Assembly (NCBI GenBank): GCA_944321185.1
Contig: CALUKH010000012.1
Coordinates: 1 to 47,010 of the forward strand
Source of the DNA: an uncultured Alistipes sp.
GTDB lineage: Bacteria > Bacteroidota > Bacteroidia > Bacteroidales > Rikenellaceae
Reading direction: 5' to 3'
DNA length: 47,010 bases
Under the pieces are notes generated by a model. That model did not search any database, was not told the origin of the DNA, and worked only from the letters and a program-made list of their open reading frames with translations. The position numbers were made by a program, and so were the translations under genes. Below are positions 22,241 to 31,567 of this stretch, piece by piece; the stretch's first letter is position 1, and every line of letters starts with the position of its first letter.

Positions 22241-22990
22241 ATGAAAAAACTGGCTCTCATCACGGGCGCAACGTCGGGTATCGGCCGCGCCACCGCACTA
22301 CGGCTCGCCGAAGCGGGCTACGCCATCATCGCTACGGGACGCCGCGCCGAACGCCTCGCCTCGCTCAAGGCCGAAATCGAAGCGGCCGGCGGAAGCTGCT
22401 CGACCCTGACGTTCGACGTGCGCTCGGAGGAGGAGGTGCGCCGCCATCTCGAACCCCTCGAGCGGGTCGACCTGCTGGTCAACAATGCCGGTCTGGCGGC
22501 CGGTCTGGAGCACATCGACCGCGGCGATACGCGCGACTGGGACGCCATGATCGATACCAACATCAAGGGTCTGCTCTACGTCACGCGGGTGATCACCCCG
22601 AAGATGGTGGCCGCCGGAACGGGCCATGTCATCAACCTCGGCTCGATCGCCGGCACGGAACCCTACGAGAACGGCGCGGTCTACTGCGCCACGAAACACG
22701 CCGTGCATGCCATCTCGCAGTCGATGCGTGCCGATCTGCTCTCGGCGGGCATCAAGGTGACGGAGATCCGCCCGGGAATGGTCGAGACGGAGTTTTCGGA
22801 GGTGCGTTTCCACGGCGACCGCGAACGGGCTGCCGCCGTTTACGAGGGGGTCGAACCCCTCACCGGCGCGGATATTGCGGAGGCAATCGCATGGGTCGCA
22901 CAATTACCGACCCACATGAACGTTAATGAAATGGTGCTGATGCCGAGCCAACAGGCCGGTTCGTACTACACGTACCGCAAAAAACAATAA
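22241..22990 (+). CDS. SDR family oxidoreductase (YdfG-like)
   Basis: This 249-residue short-chain dehydrogenase has TGATSGIG (cofactor binding, 9-16), an NADP-favouring TGRRAERL after the second strand, NNAG (81-84), Ser135, and YCATK (Tyr148, Lys152). It ends in RPGMVETEFSEVRF. The pattern matches YdfG-type 3-hydroxy acid/serine dehydrogenases acting with NADP+. It starts a five-gene plus-strand run with short gaps, but its metabolic link to the surface-modification genes downstream is not obvious. Confidence 0.85.
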   Translation: MKKLALITGATSGIGRATALRLAEAGYAIIATGRRAERLASLKAEIEAAGGSCSTLTFDVRSEEEVRRHLEPLERVDLLVNNAGLAAGLEHIDRGDTRDWDAMIDTNIKGLLYVTRVITPKMVAAGTGHVINLGSIAGTEPYENGAVYCATKHAVHAISQSMRADLLSAGIKVTEIRPGMVETEFSEVRFHGDRERAAAVYEGVEPLTGADIAEAIAWVAQLPTHMNVNEMVLMPSQQAGSYYTYRKKQ

Positions 22991-23002
22991 ACTCATACGA
23001 CC

Positions 23003-23767
23003 ATGTATCAACCCCTTATCGCCCTGCTTCAGGCAGGTTACTACGCAGAGCCGCACGCCGCACGCTACGACGCCGCGACGATGGGCATGTTCGTGCTGAT
23101 CATCGTCATCGGCGTGATCGGCTTCCTGGTGCAGGCCCGCCTGCAGTCGGTCTTCAAGAAGTATTCGAAAGTGCAGTTTCCGGGCGGTCTGACGGGTGCC
23201 GAGGTAGCCGAGAAGATGCTGCGCGACAACAACATCCACAACGTGAAGGTGACGCACGTCAGCGGCCAGCTGACCGACCACTTCAATCCGCAGACGATGA
23301 CCGTCAATCTGAGCGATGCGGTCTATTCGTCGACGAGCGTGGCAGCGGCCGCCGTAGCCGCCCACGAATGCGGCCACGCCGTGCAGCATGCCCAGGGTTA
23401 TGCGCCGCTGGTGCTTCGCTCGCAGCTGGTTCCAGTGGTTCAGTTCGCCTCGTCGGCCGCCACGTGGGTCATCATCCTGGGACTGATCATTCTGGCCTCG
23501 ACGCAAAACGAGGTGCTGTGCTGGATCGGCGTGGGACTGATCGCCATGTCGGCCCTCTTCTCGATCGTGACGCTGCCCGTCGAGTACAACGCTTCGGCCC
23601 GGGCCCTGGAGTGGCTCCAGGCCAGCCGCACGATCCAGGGCGTGCAGCTCTCGCAGGCCCGTGAAGCCCTTTCGTGGGCAGCCCGCACCTACCTGGTGGC
23701 CGCGCTGAGCGCCATCGCCTCGGTCCTCTATTACGTCTTCCTGATCCTCGGTCGACGCAACGACTGA
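23003..23767 (+). CDS. YugP-type membrane zinc metallopeptidase
   Basis: This 254-residue protein has a membrane helix at ~27-45 (MGMFVLIIVIGVIGFLVQA), the family block FPGGLTGAEVAEKMLRDN, and VAAHECGHAVQHAQGY (HExxH at H121, E122, H125). Two or three further hydrophobic segments follow (WVIILGLIILAS, WIGVGLIAMSALFSIVTLP) and a terminal one. This is the neutral zinc metallopeptidase family represented by YugP in Bacillus; physiological substrates are unknown. It is encoded 12 nt after the SDR gene. Confidence 0.9.
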   Translation: MYQPLIALLQAGYYAEPHAARYDAATMGMFVLIIVIGVIGFLVQARLQSVFKKYSKVQFPGGLTGAEVAEKMLRDNNIHNVKVTHVSGQLTDHFNPQTMTVNLSDAVYSSTSVAAAAVAAHECGHAVQHAQGYAPLVLRSQLVPVVQFASSAATWVIILGLIILASTQNEVLCWIGVGLIAMSALFSIVTLPVEYNASARALEWLQASRTIQGVQLSQAREALSWAARTYLVAALSAIASVLYYVFLILGRRND

Positions 23768-23774
23768 CACCCGA

Positions 23775-25409
23775 ATGGACGCTCCCGAGAAAGACTACAC
23801 CCATCACACCTGGCTGGCGGCCGTGGCTGTAATCGCCATCCTCGTGGCCGTCAGCTTCATCCCGCCGCAAAGCATCGGAGGCATCCATCTGCGACGTGCA
23901 AACATCCTGTCGGACGTGATGAGCTTCGACGATGCGGTTGCCGCGGACAAGGCGGCCGCCACGGAGCTCTACGACGAAGAGGAGTTCCGCGTCGACCTGG
24001 AGGAGGTGGCCTCGCGCATCGAAGCCGACACCACCCCGCGCGAGGTGACAACCAGCTACGAATGGCGCCTTGCGGAGCGTGACACCACGGCGGAGAGTCA
24101 CCGGCTCCGTGAGCCCGACAGCATCCGCCGCATCGAAACGCTGATCCCGCTCGAAGACTACAGCGACAGCAACCGTCTGGAGGCCTTCTGCGATACGCTG
24201 CTGCTGGCGCGGCGTCCGGTGCGGATAGCCTTCCTGGGCGACTCGTTCGTCGAGGGCGACATCCTGACAGCCGACCTGCGCGAACGGCTCCAAAGCGCCT
24301 ATGGCGAACGTCCGGGCGGCGGTACGGGCTTCGCGCCGATAGCCTCGCCGCTGACGGCCTTCCGCCGCACGATCAAGACCCAGTCGAAGGGCTGGACCAC
24401 CTACAACATCATGCAGCGCAAGTCGGCCCCCGACTTCCTGCGCGAACATTTCTACATCTCGGGCTGGGTCAGCCAGCCCTCGGCCGACGCCTCGACGCGC
24501 TGGGAGATGACCGACTTTCGCCGGATGCTGGATGCCACAACGGATGCCCGGATTCTCTTCCTCTCGTCGCGCGACAGCCGCGTGGAGGTGACGCTGAACG
24601 ACACGCTGCGCCACGAATTCGCCATCGAGGGTGATGCCTCGGTGCGCCAGATCGCCGTCTCGGCGCCGCGGATCCATTCGCTTACGTTCCGTGTGCTCGC
24701 GGGCACGGAGGACTTCATCGGTTACGGCGCCGTGTTCGAAGGTCGCGGCGTGGTGGTCGACAACTATTCGGTGCGCAGCAACAACGGACAGGCCATGTTC
24801 TGGACCAATCCGTCGGTCAACGCCCGCATCAACGCCTTTGCCCCGTACGATCTGGTGATCCTCCAGTACGGCCTGAACATCATGCAGGCGGGTGTGACGA
24901 ACTACCGCAACTACGCCCAGCAGATCGAGAAGATGGTGGCCTACGTACGGCAATGCTTCCCGGGCGCGGCGGTGCTGATTCTGGGCGTGAGTGACCGATC
25001 GGTGAAGACCGACTCGGGCTTCGAACCGATGGATGCCATCCCCTACATGCTGGAGAGCCAGCGCGAGGCCGCCCGTCATACGGGGGCGATCTTCTGGCCC
25101 ACGAGCGATGCCATGCGGGCCCAGGGCGGCATGGCGGAGTTCGTCCGCAACGGCTGGGCCGGCAAGGATTTCACCCACATCAACTACGCCGGCGGCCGCC
25201 GCGTGGCATGGGCGCTCTACGACGCGCTGAACGACGAGATCCGCAAGGCCTACTCGAGAATTCTCCTGGCCGAGCGCCGCAAGGCCGAAGCCGTCGCCGT
25301 GATGGACTCCCTGCAACGGGCCCGTCTCCAACGCGAACTGCTGCCGGATCCGATTGCCGAACCCGAGAGGCTTCCGGCCCCCGCATCCCTTAATCTGCCG
25401 CAACCATGA
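23775..25409 (+). CDS. Membrane-anchored SGNH/GDSL-like hydrolase
   Basis: This 544-residue protein has an N-terminal membrane anchor (residues ~11-28, HTWLAAVAVIAILVAVSFIP), then a periplasmic region and an SGNH fold starting IAFLGDSFVEGD (nucleophile Ser157). The block V pair is in GKDFTHINYAGGR (Asp465, His468), and VILQYGLNIM fits block III. A split SGNH domain with an insertion at ~190-340 is likely. Its stop overlaps the MBOAT start (ATGA at 25406-25409). Paired with an MBOAT it is probably the periplasmic esterase/transferase of a glycan O-acylation pair, as with AlgJ/AlgX beside AlgI. Confidence 0.85.
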   Translation: MDAPEKDYTHHTWLAAVAVIAILVAVSFIPPQSIGGIHLRRANILSDVMSFDDAVAADKAAATELYDEEEFRVDLEEVASRIEADTTPREVTTSYEWRLAERDTTAESHRLREPDSIRRIETLIPLEDYSDSNRLEAFCDTLLLARRPVRIAFLGDSFVEGDILTADLRERLQSAYGERPGGGTGFAPIASPLTAFRRTIKTQSKGWTTYNIMQRKSAPDFLREHFYISGWVSQPSADASTRWEMTDFRRMLDATTDARILFLSSRDSRVEVTLNDTLRHEFAIEGDASVRQIAVSAPRIHSLTFRVLAGTEDFIGYGAVFEGRGVVVDNYSVRSNNGQAMFWTNPSVNARINAFAPYDLVILQYGLNIMQAGVTNYRNYAQQIEKMVAYVRQCFPGAAVLILGVSDRSVKTDSGFEPMDAIPYMLESQREAARHTGAIFWPTSDAMRAQGGMAEFVRNGWAGKDFTHINYAGGRRVAWALYDALNDEIRKAYSRILLAERRKAEAVAVMDSLQRARLQRELLPDPIAEPERLPAPASLNLPQP

Positions 25410-26911
25410 CACTCCCCACGACGGAAGGCTTCTGGGACAAACTGCAGGCGCTGCTGACCTACGACGCCACCTCGCCGCTGATCTTCAGCAGCGGGCTCTT
25501 CCTGTTCCTGTTTGCGGGTTTCCTGCTCGTATACAGTGCCTTCCGGCGGGCGCCGATGGCCCGCATCGTCTATGTGGTGCTCTTTTCGCTCTACTTCTAC
25601 TACAAGTCGAGCGGCATCTACTTCCTGCTGCTGATCTTCGCCGCCACAAGCGACTTTCTGATCGCCCGGGCAATCTTCCACACGCAGAGCCGGCGGGCCA
25701 AACGCTGGCTCGTGGCGCTGAGCGTGGCGGTGAACCTCGGCATGCTCGGCTACTTCAAGTACACGAACTTCCTGATCGACATCTCGAACCAGCTGTTCGG
25801 CCAGGGATTCCTCCAGTTCCAGAACATCTTCCTGCCGGTCGGCATCTCGTTCTTCGTCTTCCAGTCGATGAGCTACACGATCGACATCTACCGCGGACAG
25901 CTCCGCCCGCTGACCAACTGGCTCGACTACCTCTTCTATCTGTCGTTCTTCCCGCAGCTGGTCGCCGGGCCGATCGTGCGGGCCCGCGACTTCATCCCGC
26001 AGATCCGCCAGAATCCGATCCACATCACGCGCGAAATGTTCGGCACGGGGGTCTTCCTGATCCTCACGGGCCTCTTCAAGAAGGCGATCATCTCGGACTA
26101 CATCTCACTGAACTTCGTCGACCGCGTCTTCGACGAACCGCTGCTCTACTCGGGATTTGAATGTCTGATGGGCATCTACGGCTATGCGCTGCAGATCTAC
26201 TGCGACTTCTCGGGCTACTCGGACATGGCCATCGGCATCGCCCTGCTGCTGGGCTTCCGCTTCCCGAAGAACTTCGACGCCCCGTACAAATCGGCCACGA
26301 TCACCGAATTCTGGCGGCGGTGGCACATCTCGCTCTCGTCGTGGCTGCGCGACTACCTCTACATTTCGCTGGGCGGCAACCGCAAGGGGCGTCTGCGCAC
26401 CTATGCGAACCTGCTCATCACGATGCTGCTCGGCGGGCTGTGGCACGGCGCGGCGGTGCGGTTCATCCTCTGGGGCGGGCTGCACGGCGTGGCGCTGGCC
26501 CTGCACAAACTGTGGCTGAGCGTCGTCCCGGGGGCCAAGGTCTCGGGATCGCAGATGCACGTGTGGAGCCGTGTGGCGGGCATCTTCCTAACGTTCAATC
26601 TGGTCTGCTTCGGATGGCTGATGTTCCGCGCCGAATCGATGCAGACCGTCTCGCTGATGCTGCACCAGATCTTCGAAAACTTCAACGCCGCGATGATCCC
26701 GCAGGTGGTGGCCGGCTACGCCGGAGTCTTTGCACTGATTGCCGCGGGATACGTGCTGCACCTGATGCCGGCCCGGGTCGACGCCCTGACCCAGCGCATG
26801 GTGGTCAATGCTCCGCTGGTGCTGCAGGTCGTAATGGCCGCGGCGATGATCTGGTGCGTCATGCAGATCAAGTCGAGCGACATCCAGCCCTTCATCTACT
26901 TCCAATTCTGA
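25406..26911 (+). CDS. MBOAT family O-acyltransferase (AlgI/DltB-like)
   Basis: This 501-residue polytopic protein has the MBOAT signatures FLPVGISFFVFQSMSYTIDI, FPQLVAGPIVRARDFIPQI, and TEFWRRWHISLSSWLRDYLY. The active-site histidine lies in GGLWHGAAVRFILWGGLHG (His347, with His360). It should pass acyl groups from the cytoplasmic donor across the membrane to the partner SGNH protein, which modifies an extracellular polysaccharide or surface glycan; acetyl is the usual group. The target polymer is not encoded nearby. Confidence 0.93.
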   Translation: MTLPTTEGFWDKLQALLTYDATSPLIFSSGLFLFLFAGFLLVYSAFRRAPMARIVYVVLFSLYFYYKSSGIYFLLLIFAATSDFLIARAIFHTQSRRAKRWLVALSVAVNLGMLGYFKYTNFLIDISNQLFGQGFLQFQNIFLPVGISFFVFQSMSYTIDIYRGQLRPLTNWLDYLFYLSFFPQLVAGPIVRARDFIPQIRQNPIHITREMFGTGVFLILTGLFKKAIISDYISLNFVDRVFDEPLLYSGFECLMGIYGYALQIYCDFSGYSDMAIGIALLLGFRFPKNFDAPYKSATITEFWRRWHISLSSWLRDYLYISLGGNRKGRLRTYANLLITMLLGGLWHGAAVRFILWGGLHGVALALHKLWLSVVPGAKVSGSQMHVWSRVAGIFLTFNLVCFGWLMFRAESMQTVSLMLHQIFENFNAAMIPQVVAGYAGVFALIAAGYVLHLMPARVDALTQRMVVNAPLVLQVVMAAAMIWCVMQIKSSDIQPFIYFQF

Positions 26912-26926
26912 CCATTTTGCCCGCCG

Positions 26927-27598
26927 ATGAACCAGCTTGACGAACGCCTCTTCCTGGCCCTGAATTTCGACGGGGGACCCGTCTGGGACCGCATCATGCT
27001 CACACTCTCGGGCACGACGATGTGGATTCCGCTCTATGTACTGATTCTCTGGCTCGTATGGCGGCGTTCGGGCTGGCGGGGAATGCTGCTTTTTCTCGTA
27101 CTGATGGCCGTGACGGTGGCACTGGCCGACATGGTGGCCGGCATCTTCAAGCACAACGGCCTGCTGGGCGGCCTGCTCCCGGACTTCGAGCCGCGCTGGC
27201 GCCCGATGTTCACCCCCTCGCTCGAAGGACTCGACATTTCGCCCGATTCACTGCGGACGCTGCGCTGGCTCTCGCCCGAAGAGCTGGCCGCCGCCGGATA
27301 TTCGGGCAATTGGGTGGTCCACGTTCCCGTCGAAGCGGTCAGCGGCCGCTACGGAAGCGTCTCGGCCCATGCCGCTACGATCGTGGCGCTGTCGCTCTTC
27401 GCGGCTCGGGTCATCCGCCGGCAGTGGTTCACGGGGCTGGTCATCGTCTGCTCGCTCGTCATCTGTTACTCGCGCATCTACCTGGGCAAGCACTTTCCGA
27501 TGGATCTTGTCTGGGGGGCCCTGGTGGGTGCCGTGCTGGGATGGGTGGCATGGGTCGTCTACCGACGGTTCGCTCCCCGCAGCAAAGCCGCAAAATAA
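26927..27598 (+). CDS. PAP2 family membrane phosphatase
   Basis: This 223-residue protein has several membrane helices and the PAP2 catalytic motifs: SVSAHAATIVALSLF (the PSGH-equivalent motif) and SRIYLGKHFPMDLVWG (SRxxxxxHxxxD). The first motif is less clear. An insertion of ~50 residues between the first helices and the SAH motif is unusual. PAP2 enzymes dephosphorylate lipid phosphates or undecaprenyl pyrophosphate, so a role in recycling the lipid carrier for envelope glycans would suit the neighbours. It begins 15 nt after the MBOAT gene and ends the operon. Confidence 0.88.
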   Translation: MNQLDERLFLALNFDGGPVWDRIMLTLSGTTMWIPLYVLILWLVWRRSGWRGMLLFLVLMAVTVALADMVAGIFKHNGLLGGLLPDFEPRWRPMFTPSLEGLDISPDSLRTLRWLSPEELAAAGYSGNWVVHVPVEAVSGRYGSVSAHAATIVALSLFAARVIRRQWFTGLVIVCSLVICYSRIYLGKHFPMDLVWGALVGAVLGWVAWVVYRRFAPRSKAAK

Positions 27599-27610
27599 TC
27601 TTCCACATAC

Positions 27611-27645
27611 AAAAAACAAGGAGGGCACCTTCATGGGCGCCCTCC
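27611..27645. terminator. Terminator between convergent PAP2 and nuclease genes
   Basis: GGAGGGC (27620-27626) pairs with GCCCTCC (27639-27645). On the minus strand it is followed by TTGTTTTTT, so it mainly serves the nuclease gene. Confidence 0.7.
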
Positions 27646-27674
27646 CTGTCATTCCCGAAGATCCGCTGCCCCGG

Positions 27675-29627
27675 TCAGAATCCCCAGTCGGAGGGGTTGC
27701 ACTGCTCCTTGACCGATGCCGGCACCTCGGGGAAGAGCGTCAGACCGGTCTGCCGTTCGATCGTGGAGACCGGCACGGCCACCGCCCGCAGGGCCGATGA
27801 GGCACTCGACGCATCGATCCGCGTAAAGGTCTCGACCCAGAATCCGATGGACTGCAGTTCGTCGGCCGAACACTCCTGCACACGCCGGCCGGTCTGTCCC
27901 GAACGGGTGCGCAGCAGCACCTTGAACTGGTGGGTGGGCATCACACACGATTTGCGGTTCGGGTCGACGGTCGGCTCATTGTAGTTCGACGAATCGTATT
28001 CAGCCCACTCCTCATGCGCATAGTGGCATCCGGCCACCACAAAGAGCGTATCGGCGACGATATTGCGGTTCGAGGCGTTGTCGTCGGCCGGGATATCGTT
28101 GCTGCGGTCGTCGGAGCCCGAGATCAGCGACTCGACACATCCCCACACCTCACCGAACGTGCCGGCCGAAGCATTGGGCTGCGGAGCGATGTTGGTCGGA
28201 TAGAAGGTCTGGCGGTTGATCTCGCGGTTGGCACCGCCCCGCTCGCGCGACATGCAGAGGTGCCCCTTGGTCCAACTGCCCCGGAGCCCCAGCGCGTACA
28301 TGGTATTCGTCGACCAATAGACATAGGGATCGGATCCGTTCACACCGTCCGAGCGGTAGATTTTCGACTGAAGCGACTCGTCTAACACCGGATCGGGCAC
28401 CCACGGATCGGGCGACGTGCGTCCGTAACCACCCTCGAGATAGACCGCATGCAGGGGATAGGCCACCCATACGGGGTTGTGGCGCCGCGTATCGTAGCAG
28501 TAGGAGAAGTTTCGGATCACACGGTTGCTGTTGACCGAGCGAGTCCAGTGGGTGAAGAAGGCGTAATCGCCCGAGATCTCCGCCGCATTGCCCAAGGGGG
28601 CGGTCCAGTTGGACGGCAGTTCGGGGAAGCGGTAGTCGTCCGCGACGGGTGTCGAGCCCGGATCGACCGTCTGGCCGCCGCCACCGGCCGTCAGCACGAT
28701 ATCATCGAAGTTCAAGCCGTACTCGCGGTCCACGCCCGTCGGGACGAAGCGGATATTCAGGCGCTCGACGGCCCGTGTGAGGGTAAATCCGACGACAACC
28801 CGCGTCCAGGTGTTGTAGGCCGCAGCCCCCGTATAGGTCAACGGCGTCCAGTTCCGGGAATCGGCACTCACTTCGAGCCGCATGTCGCCGGCCGGGAAGA
28901 TCGCCCCGAACGAAAGCGTATAGGCGGTCTGCGCGGCGGGCAGCGTGATGTCGCGGATCACGAAATAGTCCGTCGACGGATCCTCATACATGCGGGCATA
29001 ACTGCCGCCCGAAGCCCCTTCGTAACGTCCGGAACTGCCGTAGGGGCTTGCAATCTGCACGTTGTAGGTTTCGTAACGCACCGTCGCGGCACCCGATCCG
29101 CTCTGTGTCTGCCAGCCCGTATCCTGGTTGGCCCACACCCACGACGAGCGTTCGGGTCCGAAATCCAGCCGGAAAAGGGTCTCTCCCAATGGGATCTCCT
29201 CCTCGTCGTTGTCGTTATCCCCCTCATCCTCCTCGCCGCCGGACGATTCGGCAGCCCGCGTCACGGTCACATACTGCTCGATGGACTTTCCCGTGGCGGT
29301 ACGCACGGCAAAACGCAGCGTCTGTCCGGCCGGCATGTCGGTCACCCGAAACGAACCATTGCCGACCCCCGCCGACGGATCGACCGCAACCCCCTCAGCC
29401 TCGGGCGTCCAGAAGACCTGCCAGCCGGTGTTGGCCAGCACATGGATCTCGTTGAGCGAGGGATCCGTCTCGTTGAAGGTGAAGGCGGCGGTCTGAACCA
29501 CCGCGTAGGAGTCGTCCGACGCATCGTCACTGCTGCCGCAGGCCGTCGCCAGGAGCAGCATCCAGCAGATCCCAATCCATGCGGGAAGTCGGCCCATGCG
29601 CCAAAAAGGAGGGAGAGGTGCTTTCAT
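27675..29627 (-). CDS. Secreted NUC1-type DNA/RNA non-specific endonuclease lipoprotein
   Basis: The chosen start at 29627 (MKAPLPPFWRMGRLPAWIGI) gives a lipoprotein signal peptide ending LLATAC; an internal ATG at 29597 is also possible. The 650-residue protein has a BACON-like domain (~40-125, TGWQVFWTPEAEGVAVDP), an acidic Glu/Asp linker, and a jelly-roll carbohydrate-binding-like domain (~145-310, LDFGPERSSWVW). A NUC1 (Serratia nuclease-type) domain follows, with SWTKGHLCMSRERGG (His456, in place of the classical DRGH) and TFYPTNIAPQ. It would be a surface nuclease for scavenging or for degrading extracellular DNA. It is monocistronic. Confidence 0.86.
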   Translation of the reverse strand: MKAPLPPFWRMGRLPAWIGICWMLLLATACGSSDDASDDSYAVVQTAAFTFNETDPSLNEIHVLANTGWQVFWTPEAEGVAVDPSAGVGNGSFRVTDMPAGQTLRFAVRTATGKSIEQYVTVTRAAESSGGEEDEGDNDNDEEEIPLGETLFRLDFGPERSSWVWANQDTGWQTQSGSGAATVRYETYNVQIASPYGSSGRYEGASGGSYARMYEDPSTDYFVIRDITLPAAQTAYTLSFGAIFPAGDMRLEVSADSRNWTPLTYTGAAAYNTWTRVVVGFTLTRAVERLNIRFVPTGVDREYGLNFDDIVLTAGGGGQTVDPGSTPVADDYRFPELPSNWTAPLGNAAEISGDYAFFTHWTRSVNSNRVIRNFSYCYDTRRHNPVWVAYPLHAVYLEGGYGRTSPDPWVPDPVLDESLQSKIYRSDGVNGSDPYVYWSTNTMYALGLRGSWTKGHLCMSRERGGANREINRQTFYPTNIAPQPNASAGTFGEVWGCVESLISGSDDRSNDIPADDNASNRNIVADTLFVVAGCHYAHEEWAEYDSSNYNEPTVDPNRKSCVMPTHQFKVLLRTRSGQTGRRVQECSADELQSIGFWVETFTRIDASSASSALRAVAVPVSTIERQTGLTLFPEVPASVKEQCNPSDWGF

Positions 29628-29716
29628 AGAGAAACGTGTTGGTTGAACATGAGTGGTTGAATATACAAAAAATCCGAACAAACAAAAAACGTCCACATAC
29701 AGAAAATGGCTGCGGG

Positions 29717-29747
29717 TTGCGATTTTGCGGGTTTTTCACTACTTTTG
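29717..29747 (+). promoter_or_regulatory. lysS promoter
   Basis: TTG (29717-29719), a 20-nt spacer and TACTTTTG (29740-29747) fit the Bacteroidota consensus; the leader before the lysS ATG is about 30 nt. Confidence 0.6.
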
Positions 29748-29782
29748 CACGGATATACCACGAAACATCAAAAACAGACGAT

Positions 29783-31507
29783 ATGGCAATCGAACTCAGT
29801 GAACAGGAACAGCTTCGCCGACAGTCGCTCCAGGCACTGCGCGACCTGGGCATCGACCCCTACCCCGCCGCCCGCTACGATGTGACGGCTACGGCACGCG
29901 AGATCGCCGAAGGCTATGACGACGAAAAGAAGAACTTCCAGGATGTCCGCATCGCCGGCCGCATCATGTCGCGCCGCATCATGGGCAGCGCCTCGTTCTT
30001 CGAACTGCAGGACCACACGGGCCGCATCCAGGTCTACATCCGCCGCGACGATATCTGCCCCGAGGGCGACCCGACGCTCTACAACACGGTCTTCAAGAAA
30101 CTGCTCGACATCGGCGACTTCATCGGCGTCGAAGGTTTCGCCTTCCGCACCAACACGGGCGAACTGTCGGTTCACTGCAAACGTTTCACGGTTCTGTCGA
30201 AATCGATCCGCCCGCTGCCCGTCGTCAAGGAGAAGGACGGCAAGACGTTCGATGCCCTGACCGACCCCGAGATCCGCTACCGGCAGCGCTACCTCGATCT
30301 GATCGTCAACCCGCAGGTGAAGGAGATCTTCATCAAACGCGCCAAGATCATCACCACGATGCGCGAATACTTCGACTCGAAAGGGTATCTCGAGGTCGAG
30401 ACGCCGATCCTGCAGCCCATTCCGGGCGGAGCCGCCGCGCGTCCCTTCATCACGCACCACAACTCGCTGGATATCGATCTCTACCTGCGCATCGCCACGG
30501 AGCTCTACCTCAAACGGCTGATCGTCGGCGGATTCGACGGTGTCTACGAGCTGGGCAAGAACTTCCGCAACGAGGGCATGGACCGCACACACAACCCCGA
30601 ATTCACCTGCATGGAGATCTACATCGCCTACAAGGATTACCGCTGGATGATGGAGTTCACCGAGCAGATGCTCGAACGGATCGCCCTGGCGGTCAACGGC
30701 ACGACGGAGATCGAGATCGACGGCCGTCAGGTCTCGTTCAAGGCGCCGTTCCGCCGCGTGACGATGACCGACGCCATCCGCGAAAAGACCGGCTACGACA
30801 TCACCGGCCAGACGGAAGAGCAGCTGCGCGAAGCCTGCAAGCGGCTCAACGTCGAGATCGACGACACGATGGGCAAGGGCAAACTCATCGATGCCATCTT
30901 CGGCCAGTACTGCGAAGGGGATTTCATCCAGCCGACGTTCGTCTGCGACTACCCGATCGAGATGTCGCCGCTGTGCAAGCGCCACCGCGACAATCCGGAT
31001 CTGACCGAGCGTTTCGAACTCTTCGTCAGCGGCAAGGAGCTCTGCAACGCCTACTCGGAGCTGAACGACCCGATCGATCAGCTGGAGCGCTTCCAGGAGC
31101 AGCTGCGCCTCTCGGAAAAGGGCGATGACGAGGCGATGTTCATCGACATGGACTTCGTGCGCGCCCTGGAGTACGGCATGCCGACCTGCTCGGGCATGGG
31201 CATGGGCATCGACCGTCTGACGATGTTCATGACGGGCCAGAGCTCCATCCAGGAGATCCTGCTCTTCCCGCAGATGCGCCCCGAAAAGAAACCCGTGAAC
31301 GATCCGGTCGAGGCCTATACGGCCATCGGTGTGCCGGAGGAGTGGGTGCCCGTGATCCAGAAGATGGGCTACCTGACGGTCGATTCGCTGCGCAAACTCG
31401 CCCCGGGCAAGTTCTTCAACGACCTCTGCGGCTTCAACAAGAAGAACAAACTCGGACTGAAGGCCCCTTCGATGGAGGAGGTCAAGGCGTGGTGCAGCGA
31501 AGCGTAA
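29783..31507 (+). CDS. lysS: Lysine-tRNA ligase, class II
   Basis: The start at 29783 (MAIELSEQEQLRRQSLQALR) is the conserved N-terminus; the longer frame upstream crosses the promoter. The 574-residue protein has an OB-fold anticodon-binding domain (VRIAGRIMSRRIMGSASFFE, LQDHTGRIQVYI), then class II motifs: motif 2 FRNEGMDRTHNPEFTCMEIY and motif 3 GMGMGIDRLTMFMTG. It attaches lysine to tRNA-Lys. After motif 3 there is a ~70-residue C-terminal extension (AYTAIGVPEEWVPVIQKMGY, then LRKLAPGKFFNDLCGFNKKN) that is usual in Bacteroidota LysRS and looks like a helical nucleic-acid-binding unit. tpiA follows after 60 nt. Confidence 0.97.
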   Translation: MAIELSEQEQLRRQSLQALRDLGIDPYPAARYDVTATAREIAEGYDDEKKNFQDVRIAGRIMSRRIMGSASFFELQDHTGRIQVYIRRDDICPEGDPTLYNTVFKKLLDIGDFIGVEGFAFRTNTGELSVHCKRFTVLSKSIRPLPVVKEKDGKTFDALTDPEIRYRQRYLDLIVNPQVKEIFIKRAKIITTMREYFDSKGYLEVETPILQPIPGGAAARPFITHHNSLDIDLYLRIATELYLKRLIVGGFDGVYELGKNFRNEGMDRTHNPEFTCMEIYIAYKDYRWMMEFTEQMLERIALAVNGTTEIEIDGRQVSFKAPFRRVTMTDAIREKTGYDITGQTEEQLREACKRLNVEIDDTMGKGKLIDAIFGQYCEGDFIQPTFVCDYPIEMSPLCKRHRDNPDLTERFELFVSGKELCNAYSELNDPIDQLERFQEQLRLSEKGDDEAMFIDMDFVRALEYGMPTCSGMGMGIDRLTMFMTGQSSIQEILLFPQMRPEKKPVNDPVEAYTAIGVPEEWVPVIQKMGYLTVDSLRKLAPGKFFNDLCGFNKKNKLGLKAPSMEEVKAWCSEA

Positions 31508-31567
31508 CCGCCCGCAAAACCCGCAAAACAGAAACTCAACACAAACTGTCTAAACACAAATAAAGTT

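Noticed and set aside
23487-25412. A 641-codon minus-strand frame opposite the YugP and SGNH genes
   Set aside because: It crosses two real genes with clear motifs on the plus strand and has only His/Arg/Val-rich shadow composition.
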